This document shows, piece after piece, positions 22,925 to 36,395 of a DNA stretch of 64,000 nucleotides. Origin of the DNA: Agapanthus africanus (taxonomy: Eukaryota; Streptophyta; Magnoliopsida; Asparagales; Amaryllidaceae). A model generated the notes under the pieces. That model saw nothing but the letters and a program-made list of their open reading frames with translations. It was not told the DNA's origin and ran no database searches. Numbering within the stretch: position 1 is the first letter of the stretch; each line of letters starts with the position of its first letter. A program made the translations under genes and the position numbers. Location of the stretch: positions 458,628,141 to 458,692,140 of the forward strand of contig JASDDO010000016.1 of NCBI GenBank assembly GCA_030015575.1, in the 5' to 3' direction.

Positions 22925-25054
22925 CTAAGGCCAGTTATTGGCGTATCTCATACCCAATATCTCAAAAAGTCGCTCATGCTGCGGCTGAGGGAGGGCCTTG
23001 GTGAATGGATCCGCGACGTTATTCTTTGTGTCTACTCTCCTAATCTCGATCTCGCGGCGATCTACAATCTCCTGGATCAAATGAAAACGCCTCAGGATGT
23101 GTCTGGACCGCTGATGGGACCTTGGCTCCTCGGCTAACGCCTTAGCCCCATTATTATCACAATACAATGGTATTGGATCAATAATGGTTGGAACTACTCC
23201 TAGCTCCGAGACGAACTTCTTCATCCAGACGGCTTCCTTGGCGGCATCATTTGCAGCAATGTACCCAGCCTCCATCGTAGAGTCTGCAACGGTATCCTGT
23301 TTAGAACTCTTCCAACTTACCGCCCTTCCATTGAGGGTAAATACAAACCCAGAGATAGATTTGCTGTCGTCCTTATCGCTCTGGAAGCTCGAATCGGTAA
23401 AGGCCTCCATTTGGAGATCTCCATTACCATACACCAAGAACAATTCTTTAGTCCTTCGTAAGTACTTAAGAATGTTCTTCACAGCTGTCCAGTGATTCTC
23501 CCCTGGGTTGGATTGATACCTGCTTACAACACTAAGTGCATAAGCTACATCTGGGCGTGTACATAACATCGCATACATTATAGATCCTACTGCCGAAGCA
23601 TAGGGTATAACGCTCATGCGAGCTCTCTCTTCATCGGTTTTTGGGCAAGAGTCCTTGGAGAGAGTGACCCCATGACAGGCGGGTAAGGCACCCCGGTTGG
23701 AGTCTTCCATACTAAACCTTTTTAGGATGGTGTTGATGTACCTGGTTTGGGACAATCCCAATAACCTTTTGGATCTATCCCTATAGATCCTTATGTCCAG
23801 AATGTATGTGGCATCACCCAGGTCCTTCATGGAGAACCTTAGTGATAAGAAAGATTTGACCGACTGTAGCATAGGAATATCATTTCTTATCAGAAGAATG
23901 TCGTCCACGTACAATACGAGGAATGTGACAGCTCTCCCTACAGCCTTCTTATAAACACAAGGTTCATCTGGATTTTTGATGAAATCAAACTCTTTGATGA
24001 CATCATCGAAACAGATGTTCCAACTCCGTAATTCCTGCTTTAACCCATATATGGATTTAAGCAATTTACATGCTTTCCCGCTGCTGCCACTGTCAATGAA
24101 GCCCTCTGGCTGATCCATATAAACGCATTCTTCTAAATTTCCATTTAGAAATGCGGTTTTAATATCCATCTACCAGATTTCATAGTCGTAGTGAGCAGCA
24201 ATAGCAAGTAGGATATGAATGGATTTAAGCATGGCTACGGGAGAAAAAGTCTCGACGTAGTCCAAACCCGGTCTTTGACGAAAACCCTTCGCCACAAGTC
24301 TTGCCTTATAGGTCTCCACATGCCCATCTACACCAATCTTTCTTTTAAAGATCCATTTGCACCCCACAGGTTTTACCCCAGGGGGTACAACGTCCAAAGT
24401 CCATACTTTGTTGGTGTACATAGACTCCATTTCGGATCTCATGGCATCCAGCCACTTCACAGAGTCTCCACTCGTGATAGCTTGCTGAAAACTGGTAGGA
24501 TCATCATCATCCATGATGCAGTCTTCTCCGTCACCATCAATGAGTAAACCGTAGTATCTCTCCGGTGGGCGAGAAGTCCTACCAGACCTACGGAGTGGCC
24601 GAGATTCCTCAGTTTCTATTGCAACAGCCGGTTCAACCAAATTGTCATTTGTAGTTTGTGTCTCTAGAATCTCTTCTAGATCCACCACCTTGCCATCATC
24701 TTTATCTGTGAAAAACTCTTTTTCCAAGAATGTGGCATACTGAGAAACAAACACTTTTTGTTCCTCTTTGTGGTAGAATAGATATCCATAAGAATTCTTT
24801 GGATACCCCACAAAATTACACATGATTGACCGTGTCTCGAGTTTGTCTGGATTTAGCTTTTTAACATAGGCCGGGCAACCCCAAATCTTAATTCTCTTAA
24901 GAGATGGTCTCTTCCCATGCCATATCTCATATGGCGTGGTAGACACGGTTTTGGTTGGAACTCTGTTCAAAAGAAACGCTGCAGTCTCCAATGCATGCCC
25001 CCAAAATGAGACAGGTAACTCAGCATCACTCATCATGGATCTGACCATATCCAA
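22925..25054 (-). pseudogene. C integrase end, reverse transcriptase and RNase H
   Basis: From 25054 downward: the integrase C-terminal part (MSDAELPVSFWGHALETA, KTVSTTPYEIWHG), the linker with RRSGRTSRPPERYYG, then the polymerase from about 24480 (WIFKRKIG, KARLVAKGFRQ) through MDIKTAFLNG, DQPEGF and YVDDILLI. RNase H ends with SWKSSKQDTVADST, YCDNNGAKALA and RVDTKNNVADPFTKALP. These are the hallmark blocks of Copia Pol in the usual order, with integrase before polymerase. Confidence 0.9.
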
Positions 25055-25069
25055 TAGGGTCCTATTCCG

Positions 25070-25927
25070 TCATTCAGACACACCGTTGTGTTGTGGTGTG
25101 TAAGGAGGAGTGAGTTGAGAGAGAATCCCATTCTCTTTTAGGAAGTTTGTAAATTCTGTACTGAGGTACTCCCCACCTCGATCTGATCGAAGCATCTTGA
25201 TACTCAAGCCGGTTTGTTTTTCTACTTCTTGTTTATATTCAGTGAATTTCTCGAAAGCTTCGGATTTGTGCTTTAATAAAAATACATGACCGAATCTTGA
25301 GAAATCGTCAGTGAAAGTAATGAAGTAAGAAAAAACGCCTCTAGCCTGTGTAGACATTGGCCTACATACATCACTATGTATGAGTCCTAGGAGCTCGGTA
25401 GCTCTTTCTCCGTGTCCGGTAAACGGAGTTTTGGTCATTTTACCCTTGATACAAGACTGGCAAGTCGCATAAGATTTATATTCAAAAGGGTTTAAATATC
25501 CATCTTTGTGTAACTTGTTTAGTCTTGTTTCGTTAATATGACCAAGTCTACAGTGCCAAAGAAAAGCTTCATTTAATTCTGAAAGTTTTCTTTTATTAGT
25601 GTGTTGTATACTGAAAACTGTGTGTTGATTTAGGACGTATATCCCGTTATTAAGTGTACCATACCCAACCAACATTTGATTCAGGTGAATGTTCATAACA
25701 TTGTTCTGCAATACAAAATTATATCCTTCATTGTCTAACAAAGAAACAGATATTATATTACATAGCATACTTGGTACAAAATAACATGGGTTCAAAACCA
25801 ATATACACCCAGATGACAACCCCAAGTGATACTCTCCCACTGCGACTGTATGTACATTGGAACCATTTTCAACGCGGAGAGTATGGTCACCTGTCTTCAA
25901 AACTTTGCTATTTCTCAGCCCCTGCAT
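25070..25927 (-). pseudogene. C protease end and integrase core
   Basis: Starts in the region after the protease site (GSNVHTVAVGEYHL). The GAG-pre-integrase domain follows (LWHCRLGHINETRLNKL ... CQSCIKGKMTKTPF), then the integrase core with IHSDVC, FITFTDDFSRFG, LRSDRGGEY and PQHNGVSE. The HH-CC and D-D-E residues are all visible. Confidence 0.9.
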
Positions 25928-25984
25928 AGAATTGCAAATGTGAGAACCTGAACTGGTATCTAATACCCAGGAAGCAAAGTTTAT

Positions 25985-26863
25985 TCAAAAACAGTTTTCT
26001 GTCACAAACACACCTGAAGCGGAAGCATCCCCATGCTTCTTCTTGAGATTTAAGTACTCCGTGCAGTTGTGCTTCCAATGTCCTGTCTTATGGCAATGAA
26101 AGCATTCCCCTTTCCCTGAGTCGCCAGCTTTGGACTTTTCCTTTCCCTTCACCTTTCTAACTCCACCCTTAGGATTGGTGGGCTTCTTCTTTTTCTTTCC
26201 TTTGGCCTTAGCCTTTGGTCGAGAAGAAGAAGATTGCCCAATAGTCATAACGGGAGTTTTCACTGATTTCAGTGTGCTCTCTGCACTCCTTAACATATTA
26301 AGGAGTTCAGGTAGTTCCCTCTCCATGTTGTGCATGTTGAAGTTAACTATGAACTGAGCAAAGGTGGAGGGGAGGGACTGCAGAATAATATCCGTATATT
26401 GTTCATTGTCCATCGTCCATCCAAGGTCCTCAATCTCTTCTATGAGAGCTATCATCTTCAGAACATGGTCTCTTACTGATGTGCCAGGGACCATTCGTAT
26501 CTGAAATAATTTCTTTGATGCTTCGTATCGTAATACGCGGGATTGCTCTCCATACAACTCCTTTGAATGGAGAAATATGGCTTGAATGTCCATATTCTCG
26601 TGCTGCTTTTGATGTGTGTTGTCCATCGATGCAAGCGCAAGGCATTTGGCCGTGGAACAATCAGCTTCCCATGTCTTGCGGACTTCTTTGTCTGCAACTG
26701 AGGATTTTGGACCTGGGATGGGCGGGGCTGAAGCCGTGAGGACATATGATACTTTATCATAAGTCAAGGCTATTTTCAGATTCCTTAGCCAGTCTTTATA
26801 ATTGGTCCCATTCAGTTTGTTTTTATCTAGTAAAAGCTTGAGTCCAGTCATTGGTATCTGCAA
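25985..26863 (-). pseudogene. C Gag
   Basis: Copia-type Gag: the N-terminal LLLDKNKLNGTNYKDWLRNL block, an alpha-helical core of the UBN2 type, a basic lysine-rich stretch (KAKGKKKKKP), and one zinc knuckle CFHCHKTGHWKHNC that binds RNA. Roughly 290 residues is an ordinary length for the family. Confidence 0.9.
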
Positions 26864-27290
26864 TTAAGAGAGAGAAAAGAATACACTCAGCAAAAGCTCT
26901 TGCAAAGATCAGATTGGTTATTATCTTGTCTAATCGATGTCTCCCACTGCTTTAATCAAGTTTTTCTTTCAAACCTTAAAAAGAAAACTAGCCAGGATTA
27001 ATTACAGTCTACAACTTCGCTAACCGTTCAGCCAGGCCAGTGTCGGTACTTGAGGGAGGATCCCCGTGCTTTCGCACGGACCTAATTAAAGTAAACCTCG
27101 TTTTCCCAGAGGCGTAACTCCGTTAACACCTTTCTAGACACCTAACGAGTTAGCTAATTGTAAACTGCAAAACTCTCCTGAGAGCAACTATTGCCCACGG
27201 TGGGATTGGGATCCAACCATCATATGGAAGGTATGCAATCTCATTGCAAATCTCAACACTTGAAATTCCCGATGTGATTTTTACCCCTAG

Positions 27291-27499
27291 TACCTATGAC
27301 CTTAACTATGGTCAACAAATCATAAGTACCAGTCAAGTTCTACCCGTCATTTCTTGATCAATTAGACCCGCCCATATGACCCTTAATTATGGTCAACAAA
27401 GTCGTATGAATGTCCTAATTAATCTGCATCATATGCAGTATAGGAAGACATCACTTAGCTACCGTACACTACGCCTTAACTAAAGTCAACAAACGTAGC
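27291..27499 (-). other. Three tandem two-tier stem-loops in the C leader
   Basis: At 27291-27328, 27373-27408 and about 27468-27499, the minus strand forms the same two-tier stem-loops as Cop-1 at 2720-2939: outer stem, TTTG, inner TTGAC with GTTAA or ATTAA around four bases, GG, outer stem. The outer stems differ from those in Cop-1 yet pair. One pair that is C/A on + becomes G/U on the sense strand, as expected if the RNA is what is selected. Confidence 0.68.
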
Positions 27500-29113
27500 A
27501 CGAATACTAAGTACTCTACTTCCTAAAATGACGGAGGGTTGCGGATGATTTTTAATAAAATCTTTAATGCTTTGAACTTGATATCGTTGTAGAATCAAAT
27601 GGTTTTTCAAAAGGAGTGGCTTGTGCTCCGCAGTTTTGAAATATAGCTTTTTCATAAAGAGCCGAGTGGTTTTTTAAATCTGATTCTACAACATCTTTTT
27701 AGGTTTATTTTCTTTACATTAATCTTATTAATGTAATCCCATCATTTAAGTCCTTAAGCCAATCACAGAAAAGAAACGAAAATAACACGTACGCTTATGC
27801 CATCCGCATTCGCCGCAATGTTCCGTTATGCACCGTTATGTTACTTAACTAACGGCATACCGGGACGGGACTAGCGCGGGTGTAAAACATAAGCAACGTC
27901 TACTATATATCTCATATATAATATATCATTCGTCTCAGATATCACAAAACACAGGCTGCAGAAACATATATATAATGTGGGATATACTAGGACGTCTGTA
28001 TTTAGTATTTAGCCAATAATAGAAAATACGGATTCCACAGTCGCGATGAATAGCCAAGCCCACACCCCTAGACCCCTACGAGAGCGGCAAGCGACCCTAC
28101 CAATCCTGGAGTTTAGGAGACCCGGTCTCGACTCCTCGAGATGGCCTCCCACTGAACCCCAGAACCCGGTCACTTGTGCTCCCTTCCTTGGGTCTATCCT
28201 AATGCGGAAAAGTAAATAATATACAACACTGGTGACATCAACCTCAACTCGGAAGTGCCCCAAATAAAAGAATATTACATTACATTTGAATTTTACATGA
28301 ATGAAAAATAAAACTCTCATCTCACATAAAACCCTCCGGCTATTTAATCGCGACAATCATGCACATCATATCTCAGCAACACATAATATCATATATCATC
28401 AACGTAAGTAAGTATGCGTACCCTAATTGTCGTTGATGTATAGCAACGAAACCGGCGATATTAACATACTACACTTACGGTCACAGAAAAGAAAGTGTAA
28501 AACTACAATATTTGGAATCCACATTCTCTTTAGACATCGTAAATGCGAAATATCACATACTTCGTATTTCATGCCTAACGATATGAATTCCACATATTGT
28601 ATCACATTCCAGATAAATAGACAGTATTAAACTTTTCGAACGAATGATCAAATACCCAAAATTTCCCAAAGCTCAATACTTGAGCGGAGTTCAAAAACTT
28701 CGGAACGTGCCACAGTAGTAGCGGTCCAGCCGTAGAAGGGTCAAGCCAACGCCTCACATGTGGCACGCTGTACTGCCCCAAACCCTAAGGTTCAAAAGGC
28801 AGTTCAAGACGGTTACATAATCGAGTTAAGGTTTGTTGTCTTCTAGAAGGTCCACCACAAAAAAAACTTGCACATATTTCCGAAATATTTAAACCCCGTG
28901 AAAGAGTGAGTTAATGATACTCGCTCGAACACTTTAATACTTTCTAAATTACCCGGAAAAAAAAACACGAAATTAAAATTCCGATCGAATCATAGAATCC
29001 AAAACAATTTCCAGAACATACAGCACTAAATTCAGATTAAAAATACCCCAAAAAATATACAAGCAGAGAAAATAGTTACTGTACAAAAACGACACAATGA
29101 TGCATCCGTACGG

Positions 29114-29157
29114 CCGCGGAACCGCGGCCTAAGCAGGCTCTTGTCGCGGTTCCGCGG
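29114..29157 (-). other. C leader hairpin near the primer site
   Basis: CCGCGGAACCGCG pairs perfectly with CGCGGTTCCGCGG (13 bp), and the loop holds a further GCCT/AGGC pairing. It is the counterpart of 431-473 in Cop-1. Cop-1's outer 13-base repeat is not conserved here. Confidence 0.6.
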
Positions 29158-29344
29158 TGGAAAGTACTGTTCATGGCATCGTTTTTTACATTTGTTCTTA
29201 GATTTACCTGCTGAATTTTTTGCATATTTTTAATTCTGAAAAATATCAGTTTTGAAAAAATGTCCAGAGAGTGCTAAAAAACCGTATTTTTTCGGTTCGA
29301 TCGGAGTTTCAACTTCGTTAAAGTGTCGCCTAAAGTTCTAGGGA

Positions 29345-29356
29345 GGTTCTGATACA
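29345..29356 (-). other. C primer binding site, diverged
   Basis: On the minus strand it reads TGTATCAGAACC, close to the initiator tRNA-Met type site TGGTATCAGAGCC, two bases from the LTR start at 29359. Confidence 0.75.
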
Positions 29357-29358
29357 AA

Positions 29359-32300
29359 TGTTAGGTTTACCTAGCACCTCATGAAGGGTTTGGAAGCATC
29401 ACATGTACCAAAGATTAAATTTTTAGGGTGCTAAGTAAGCATACAAAGAATCATTCCTAGAAAATTAGAGTTTCATAACTTTGAACAACATCACAAGTAA
29501 CAAAGGCTAGGGTTTTGAGAGTACAACCTTTGTAGCTCCCTACTCTAGACTCCTTGGCCACTTAAGGGTTGGAAAAGGGTTAGCTTGAGGTCTTCTAATG
29601 TCCACGATGATCCACCCGAAGCTCCTTTGTCCAAGCTTGCAACTTCACTTGATCAAGAGAAGGAAATGAAGCTAACACTCTAAACAAGTGGGCAAGACTT
29701 GTGTAGAATGATGTTGTGGTGGCTTTTCTCACTTCAAAATCCTAACTTGGTGAGTGCTTTGCTCACTAGAGAAATCTAGAGAGCAAAAGAAGAAGGAGGA
29801 AGAAGATGATGGCCTTTTTAGAACAAGAGAAAAGATAATCTCATATGAAAAAATAGAAAATATATGTATATATATTTTCCGCTTCTCATCTCAAACCATG
29901 GTTAAATAATAAAGATATTATTGAATTTGAGTTAAAACACAAAAGGAAAGTTAATCCATGGTTAAATGGTGGGTGAGCATGGTTAGGTCAAAGAAGAGTG
30001 TAGAAAGTAAACCATGAATTATCCTTTTCTTTTCTTTTATTTTTAACACAAATACAATATAAATCCATATATATAAAACCATGGTGTGAGTCTTATATTG
30101 CCACCATTTTCTATGTATAAACAACCATGAAGGATGATGTATGTATGTATGTGTGCATGCACATCCATATGTGCATGAACAAGAATGAATGCATACATGC
30201 ATGCATACATCCAAAAATACAAGAAATGATTTCTAATGAGAAACTAATGGTTAAATGATAAATCAACACTTGATTTATCAATCCGGCCATATCACATACG
30301 ACCCAACCAAAAGCAAGCCTCCCGATTAATATACGGTATCTTATACGCGCATTTTAACCGGGTCCATGCGCATATCGCATACGCGTACCACAACGTTTCG
30401 CCTGGACTAGGTAACTCCTTTGTGGGACTCTAAGACTCGTCAATACGCCGGCAGTGGGTGATGATCATATCAAGCACCCCCAAGCCGCAAGCCGTCAGCT
30501 AAACGTAACGGCCACCCGGGTATTGAGCGATCAGAAGAAAACAAGCGAACCTGCTACAACTCCCGTCGAGCCAACCGGCAACACTACCGTACAGTCCGGT
30601 CTCTTCGTCAGATATGCTGCATATCGAGCTAGGGATGGTAACGTCGACCCCAATAACTCAATAAGTCATGCCGATGAAAGGTCTATAACTATAGGGTTCC
30701 TAGGCACTCTAGTGGAGTCTCACAAGTGATGAAACATGCACAAATCAAATTTTACGGGTGCCTACAAACCCTAATACGGATCGTTAACTAGAAATCAAGG
30801 CGAAGCAAGCAAGTAATCGAATTAAATGCTAAGGGAAAGTGACTACAACCTTTGTAGATCCGATCCACCACCTACTAGGCTCCGTGATGAAGTCCCTCCG
30901 CTGTCCAAAACAAACTCACGACTCTAGCATCGGTATCATCGAAGAATGGGCGAGCTTGATCGTCGGTTCGATGCCGAAGATGATCTACGTCGAGGTATCG
31001 CAAGAACAAGCTCCAACTTCATCAAGTCGGAAAAACTTGTGAAGGAAACACCCTATACTACTTGGCAAGAGGTAGAGGATGAAGAAATAGGAAGTGGGTA
31101 AACTTTAGTTTTGGATTTCTCACTAGATTTCATGACTTGCCATTGGAGTAGCAAGCTTTCTTCTTTTGTTGAAGAAGATGAAGAAGAAGAAGAAGATATG
31201 ATAAGTTCAATAATAAAAAAAATGAATAAGAATTAAATCTTATCATACTTTTAACCTTAGTTAAGTGTAGAGAAAAGACCATGGTTAATAGAATGGTTAG
31301 GGTTAAGGATAAGAACAAAAAGGAGACTAAGTCAAAATTTCAAGAATCTTCAACTAAAAAACAAAATAAGCAACCATTCATTTATCCTTTTTCTTTTTCC
31401 AAAATGGATAAATAAGAAAGATAAATGAATAAATAATCAAAACCCTAATCATTAACTTAAACCATGGTTTGATTCTTTACACTTAACTAAGTAAGCATGT
31501 ATCATCAAACATGATACAAACATGTGCACAAAACTATATCGCATATACAATGTGTACAATTCAAGTGAGAAAATCCATTTAAAGTGAACCAATACTAGTC
31601 AACGCAAAGTAATATATCAAATATATAATTATGCATTAAATCATTAAATCAACACTTGATTCAATGATCCGGTCATGTCGCACACAACCGACTAGTATTC
31701 AATATATCGGCTTATCGAATCAATACTTGATTCGATAACTAGGTTATATCGCATACAACCATTCGATACATTCATCGCGAGAATAGAATACGGTATCACA
31801 TACTCGCATTATTCTCGATCCCGCACATATCTCATATGCGCTCCTATTTCGTTTCGCTTGAGCCAGGAAACCTCTGTGTAGGACTCTAAAGACTCGTCAA
31901 TACGCCGGCAGCAGATGATGATCATATCAAACACCCACAAGCCGCAAGCGGTCTGCTAAACGTAATGTCCACCCGGGTATTAAGCGATCAGAAGATCGAC
32001 GAGCAAAAGCGCTCACACTCCTGCGAATCCAACCAGTAACACTTACCGTACGGTCCGGTCTGTTCGTCTGATATGTCGCATATCTCGCCTAGGGGTGGTA
32101 AACGTCAGACCCCAGTAGCTCGATAAGTCATGCCGACTTGAGGTCCATAACATTCGTGAAACTACTGATAACTCTTACCAGTATATCACAGCAACCCTGG
32201 CCAGGGATTTCCTGTTATGGCCAGTCGAGCATAGCACAACATCAACCCCTAATACCGGGAGAGACGAATCCCCTCCTATCGCTCATTGCCTCCATGTGAA

Positions 32301-33679
32301 TCGGGACTGTACCCAAAAACCACCTGTTTGCACGACTCAGTAGAGCCGTGGTAGGGTGGAAATCAAAGCACAGTGGGAGACACACAAGACTCTATGACGA
32401 TCTCGGGTCTACAGACTAAGCTGTACCAGTGTCACCAGAGAACTGCCATCTGACGTGAGGTATAATACCATCTGGGAGTTCTCGGCGAGTCCGTTCAGTG
32501 TACCCAGTCTCCACTGAGCACCCGCATACCATCTCTGAAGTCAAACACCAATGGATATGGGATCATCCATCGCCCATCGCATGGGTCGAGAAGATATGCG
32601 CTAGTCTACTCTGGAATATCAATGCCCCGTCTCGATATTCCCTCGACTAGGAACATTTCAAGGATGTACTCATGGACTACCCAGGCCCCACTAGTATGAT
32701 CTACATCATAGTCCTGGAAGTCGAGTACACATCCTATGGGCTTTATCAACATGTAATCAGAGAGACAGAAAGTATACATGTTAAGATAAAGTGCAACCAG
32801 ATAGCGTACTATCCTGTCGAGCAAGAAAGTCCTACCTATATATGTCCCAGCATCCACTACAATATACATCCAATGTACAGTAATGGCCTCTAGGGCATAC
32901 ATATAACTAACAATAACAGATCGAGAAACTACTGATAACACTTATCAGTAAATCTCAACAGCCCTGGCCAGGGACTTACTGATATAGCCAGTCGAGCACA
33001 GCACAGCATCAACTCCCAATACCGGGAGAGACGAAACCCCTCCTATCGCTCATCGCCTTCGTGTGTCTCGGGACTGTACCCAACGGCCACCTGTTTGCAT
33101 GACTCAGTAGAGCCGTGGTAGGATGGTAATTAAAGTACAGTGGGAGAGCACACAAGACTCTATGACGATCTCGGGTCTACAGACTAACCTGCACCAGTGT
33201 CACCTGAGAACTGCTATCCGATGATAGATATAATTCCATATAGGAGTTCTCGGTGAGTCCGTCCAGTGTACCCAGTCACCATTGAGCACCCGTATATGAT
33301 CTCGATGTCAAACATCGATGAATGTGGGAACATTCATCGCCCATCGTATGGGTCTAGTATCATATATGCTAGTCTACTCTGGTATATCAATGCCCCGTCT
33401 CGATATACCTACGACTAGGGACATTCCAGGATATGCTTATAAATTACAGATGTCCCACTAGTATGATCTCCATCATAATCACAGTAGTCAAGCCGATATC
33501 CTCAGGGCTTTATCAGCATGTATGAATGAATAAAAGCATGATCAAATCAACATGTCAGATAAAGAAGAACCAGATAGCATACTATCATGTCGAGCAAGAA
33601 TGTATACTGAATATATATATACATGTACAGATACATCCACTATCATATAATGGCCTCTAGGGCATACATATATCCAACA
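29359..33679 (-). repeat. C 5' LTR, split by solo LTR D
   Basis: 29359-30689 and 32918-33679 together match the left LTR from end to end (about 2.1 kb). The interruption is D plus one copy of its ATAAC duplication. Confidence 0.93.
30690..32912 (-). mobile_element. D: solo LTR of the Cop-1 family
   Basis: 2223 bp closely matching the reverse complement of the Cop-1 3' LTR from one end to the other, with no internal region. ATAAC occurs on both sides (30685-30689 and 32913-32917), and the uninterrupted site is seen at 22141-22160 in the other LTR of C. A solo LTR forms when the two LTRs of one element recombine and the body is lost. Confidence 0.95.
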
Positions 33680-33684
33680 AGATT
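33680..33684. repeat. Target site duplication of C, right copy (AGATT)
   Basis: Matches 20794-20798; B's polymerase region resumes directly after it. Confidence 0.95.
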
Positions 33685-36395
33685 GTCGAATGCTATATTG
33701 GCGACCATGTGGTGAAAAGAAAATCGTATGAGGAGCACTGGGAACATCTGAACATAGTGTTCTAGCGTCTTCGTAAGTATAATCTGAAGATGAGTCCTCT
33801 CAAATGCGCGTTTGGAGTCTCCTCAGGCAAATTCCTAGGATTCATCATATGACCCCGAGGCATCGAAATAGACCCATCAAAGATCAATGCGATTATGGAA
33901 ATGCCCACGCTAAGAACTCTCAAACAACTGCGGTCTCTCCATGGAAAGCTCGCGTATATCCGGCGGTTCATAGCCAACCTCTCTGGAAAATGCCGTCCCT
34001 ATAGTCACCTGATGAAGAAAGGGACCCCGTTCATCTGGGATTACAAATGCCAAAATGCACTGGACGAGATTAAGCAATACCTATAAAATCCGCCGGTGTT
34101 GACCGCTCCAGTTAAGGGAAAGCCCCTCATCCTGTACACAACAGCCCTAGAAGGTTCTTTGGGCGCGTTATGGGCACATGAGAATAACCAGGGGAAGGAG
34201 AGAGCTCTCTACTATTTGAGTCGAGTTCTCTTGGGGGCAGAAAACAACTACTCCTCTATCGAAAAGCGTTGCCTGGCACTGATCTTTGCTGTAACGAAGC
34301 TCAGACACTATGCCTTGGCACATGAGGTCCATCTCATATCAAAGGTGGATCCTCTCAAATATTTAATGTTAAGAGCCATACTAACAGGAAGGATTGCCAA
34401 ATGGGCCCTCCTCTTGATGGAGTTCTTGATAACGTATCGACCCCTCAAGGCAGTGAAAGATCAGGCCATCGCCGACCTTTTCGCTGAGCATCCAATACCA
34501 GCCGATTCTCCCTTAAATTGCGAATTGCCGGACGAACACGCGTTCAATACAATCGAAGGGGAAAAAGAAGAAAATAATGTCTAATAGAAACTCTACTTCG
34601 ATGGAGCATCTTCCATGAAGAAGTGAAAGCATAACACCCGTATAATCAAAGCTGGGATGGGCCTCATCTTCGTAACTCCGCAAGGAGGGATAATGCATTT
34701 CGCCCTTTCCTTAATGGAACCAAGGACAAACAACGGGGCTGAATATGAAGCTTTGATAGCGGGTCTTGAGATCGCTGTCGATATGGGAATAAAAAACCTC
34801 CTTATATATGGAGACTCCCAACTGGTAGTTAGCCAAGTAAATGGCGACTATCAGACGTGCAAACCAGAGTTGATAAAATATGGTAGGAGAGTGCAGCAAC
34901 TGCTGACACTAATCCCCTCCTACATCCTGAAAAGCATACCGCGTGCAGAAAATAGCAAGGCAGATAGATTAGCCAAGTTGCTAAGAAGTTGGCTGACGAA
35001 AACCTCGATGATGTAAGGATCGTTGTGCAAAGCCGCCGTGTTCTCGCGCCAGCAGAAATATCTTTAGAGGATTCAATGGAGCCATCTAAAGAAAAAAACG
35101 ACCAAACAAGCGGTCCTCCAAATAAAAGACAAAGAAAAGGTCAAGGATTGGAGGGAAGTCTTCATAGATTACTTCAAATCCCATCGAATGCCCGAAAACG
35201 CGTTATCAAGATATCAGCTTATGAAACGGGCCCTGTCTTTTATTTTCGTCAATGATACTCTATATAAGAGATCATTCGACTGTCTGTGGCTAAGATGCCT
35301 AGGACCAGAAGAAGCAAGGAGAGTCGTCCAAGAAACCCACGACGGATTCTGCGGTTTTCATCAAGCTGGACCAAAGATGAAGCTGAAAATCAAAAGAATG
35401 GGTTACTACTAGCCCACAATGATTTAGGACTGCCTCGAATATGCGAAGCAGTGTCACTCATGCCAAATTCACGGGGACTTCATCCACCAGCATCTAAATC
35501 CGCTACACCCAACAGTAGCTAGCTGACCGTTCGAAATGTGGGGAACCGATATAATAGGCCCCATTGAGCCAGCGTCATCCAAAGAACATCGGTTCATACT
35601 GGCAATGACCGATTACTTCTCTAAGTGGGCAGAAGCAGTACCGCTAAGGGAAGTGAAGACGGAGAACATCCTCCATTTCTTCAAGACACATGTCATCTAT
35701 CGGTTCAGCATTCCACGACGGATAATCTCGGATAATGGGCCAGCCTACAGGAGCCATAAAATCAGCCGCTTCGCAGAGCAGCATAATATAGATTGGAAAT
35801 ACTCCTTTGTCTATAATCCTTGTGCCAATTCTCTAGTTGAAGTTTTCAACAAGACCTTGACCAAGATTATAAAGAAACGGTGTCCAGAAACAAAAAGGAC
35901 TGGCACGAGAGATTGCACGAAGCTCTCTGGGCGTACCGAACGACGTTCAAAACGGCTATGAATACAACACCATACACGTTGGTATTCGGCACTGAAGCAG
36001 TCTTTCCGGAAATAGAACTCCCTTCTCTCCGAGTAGCGGTTCGATACAAGCTAACAGATGCCGAAAATGCCCATCTTCGGCTTGAGGAGCTCGACGCCCT
36101 CGATGAAACTCGCCTCATGGCGCAACAAAACCTAGAAGTTTACAAGGCAAGGATGGCGCGCTCATACGAAAAACTTACTAGGCCGAGAACATTCCGCCAA
36201 GGCGAACTCGTGCTAGTCGTCAAAAGACTTATGATCCCCAATCATGCAAAACGAGGGAAATTTGAGCCAAACTATGAAGGCCCGTACATCATAGACAAGG
36301 TCTATCCAGGTGGGGCCTATTTGCTCATGGATATGCATAGCGAAAGACCTTTCCGGCTAATAAACGGCCGATTCCTCAAGAAATACCACACATGA
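33685..36395 (+). mobile_element. B, second piece: reverse transcriptase end, two RNase H domains, integrase
   Basis: Polymerase tail (near 33690-34080), a first RNase H of the usual Gypsy type (about 34096-34500, with YYLSRVL and EKRCLALIFAVTKLRHY), and a second RNase H-like domain at about 34600-35000 (TNNGAEYEALIAGLEIA, YGDSQLVVSQV, ENSKADRLAKL). Integrase follows, with WGTDIIGPI, FSKWAEAVPL, ISDNGPAY and a well-kept C-terminus to about 36395 (WAYRTTF ... TPYTLVFGTEAV ... YEGPYII). A second, archaeal-like RNase H is characteristic of the Tat clade. The region has many interruptions. Confidence 0.87.

Larger units (their letters stand above)
20799..33679 (-). mobile_element. C: Copia LTR retrotransposon, nearly complete, minus strand, holding solo LTR D
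   Basis: Reads right to left: 5' LTR (29359-33679, interrupted by D), primer site near 29345-29356, a leader of about 2.4 kb, Gag, protease, integrase, reverse transcriptase, RNase H, purine tract, 3' LTR (20799-22910). The borders are fixed by the AGATT duplication. Coding is broken by about four interruptions; otherwise it looks complete. LTRs differ by about 2% by eye, so it is young. It inserted into the reverse transcriptase region of B and shares its leader with Cop-1. Confidence 0.93.

Noticed and set aside
33762-34004. Small open frames on both strands in the second piece of B
   Set aside because: Shadows of the decayed polymerase region of B in other frames.
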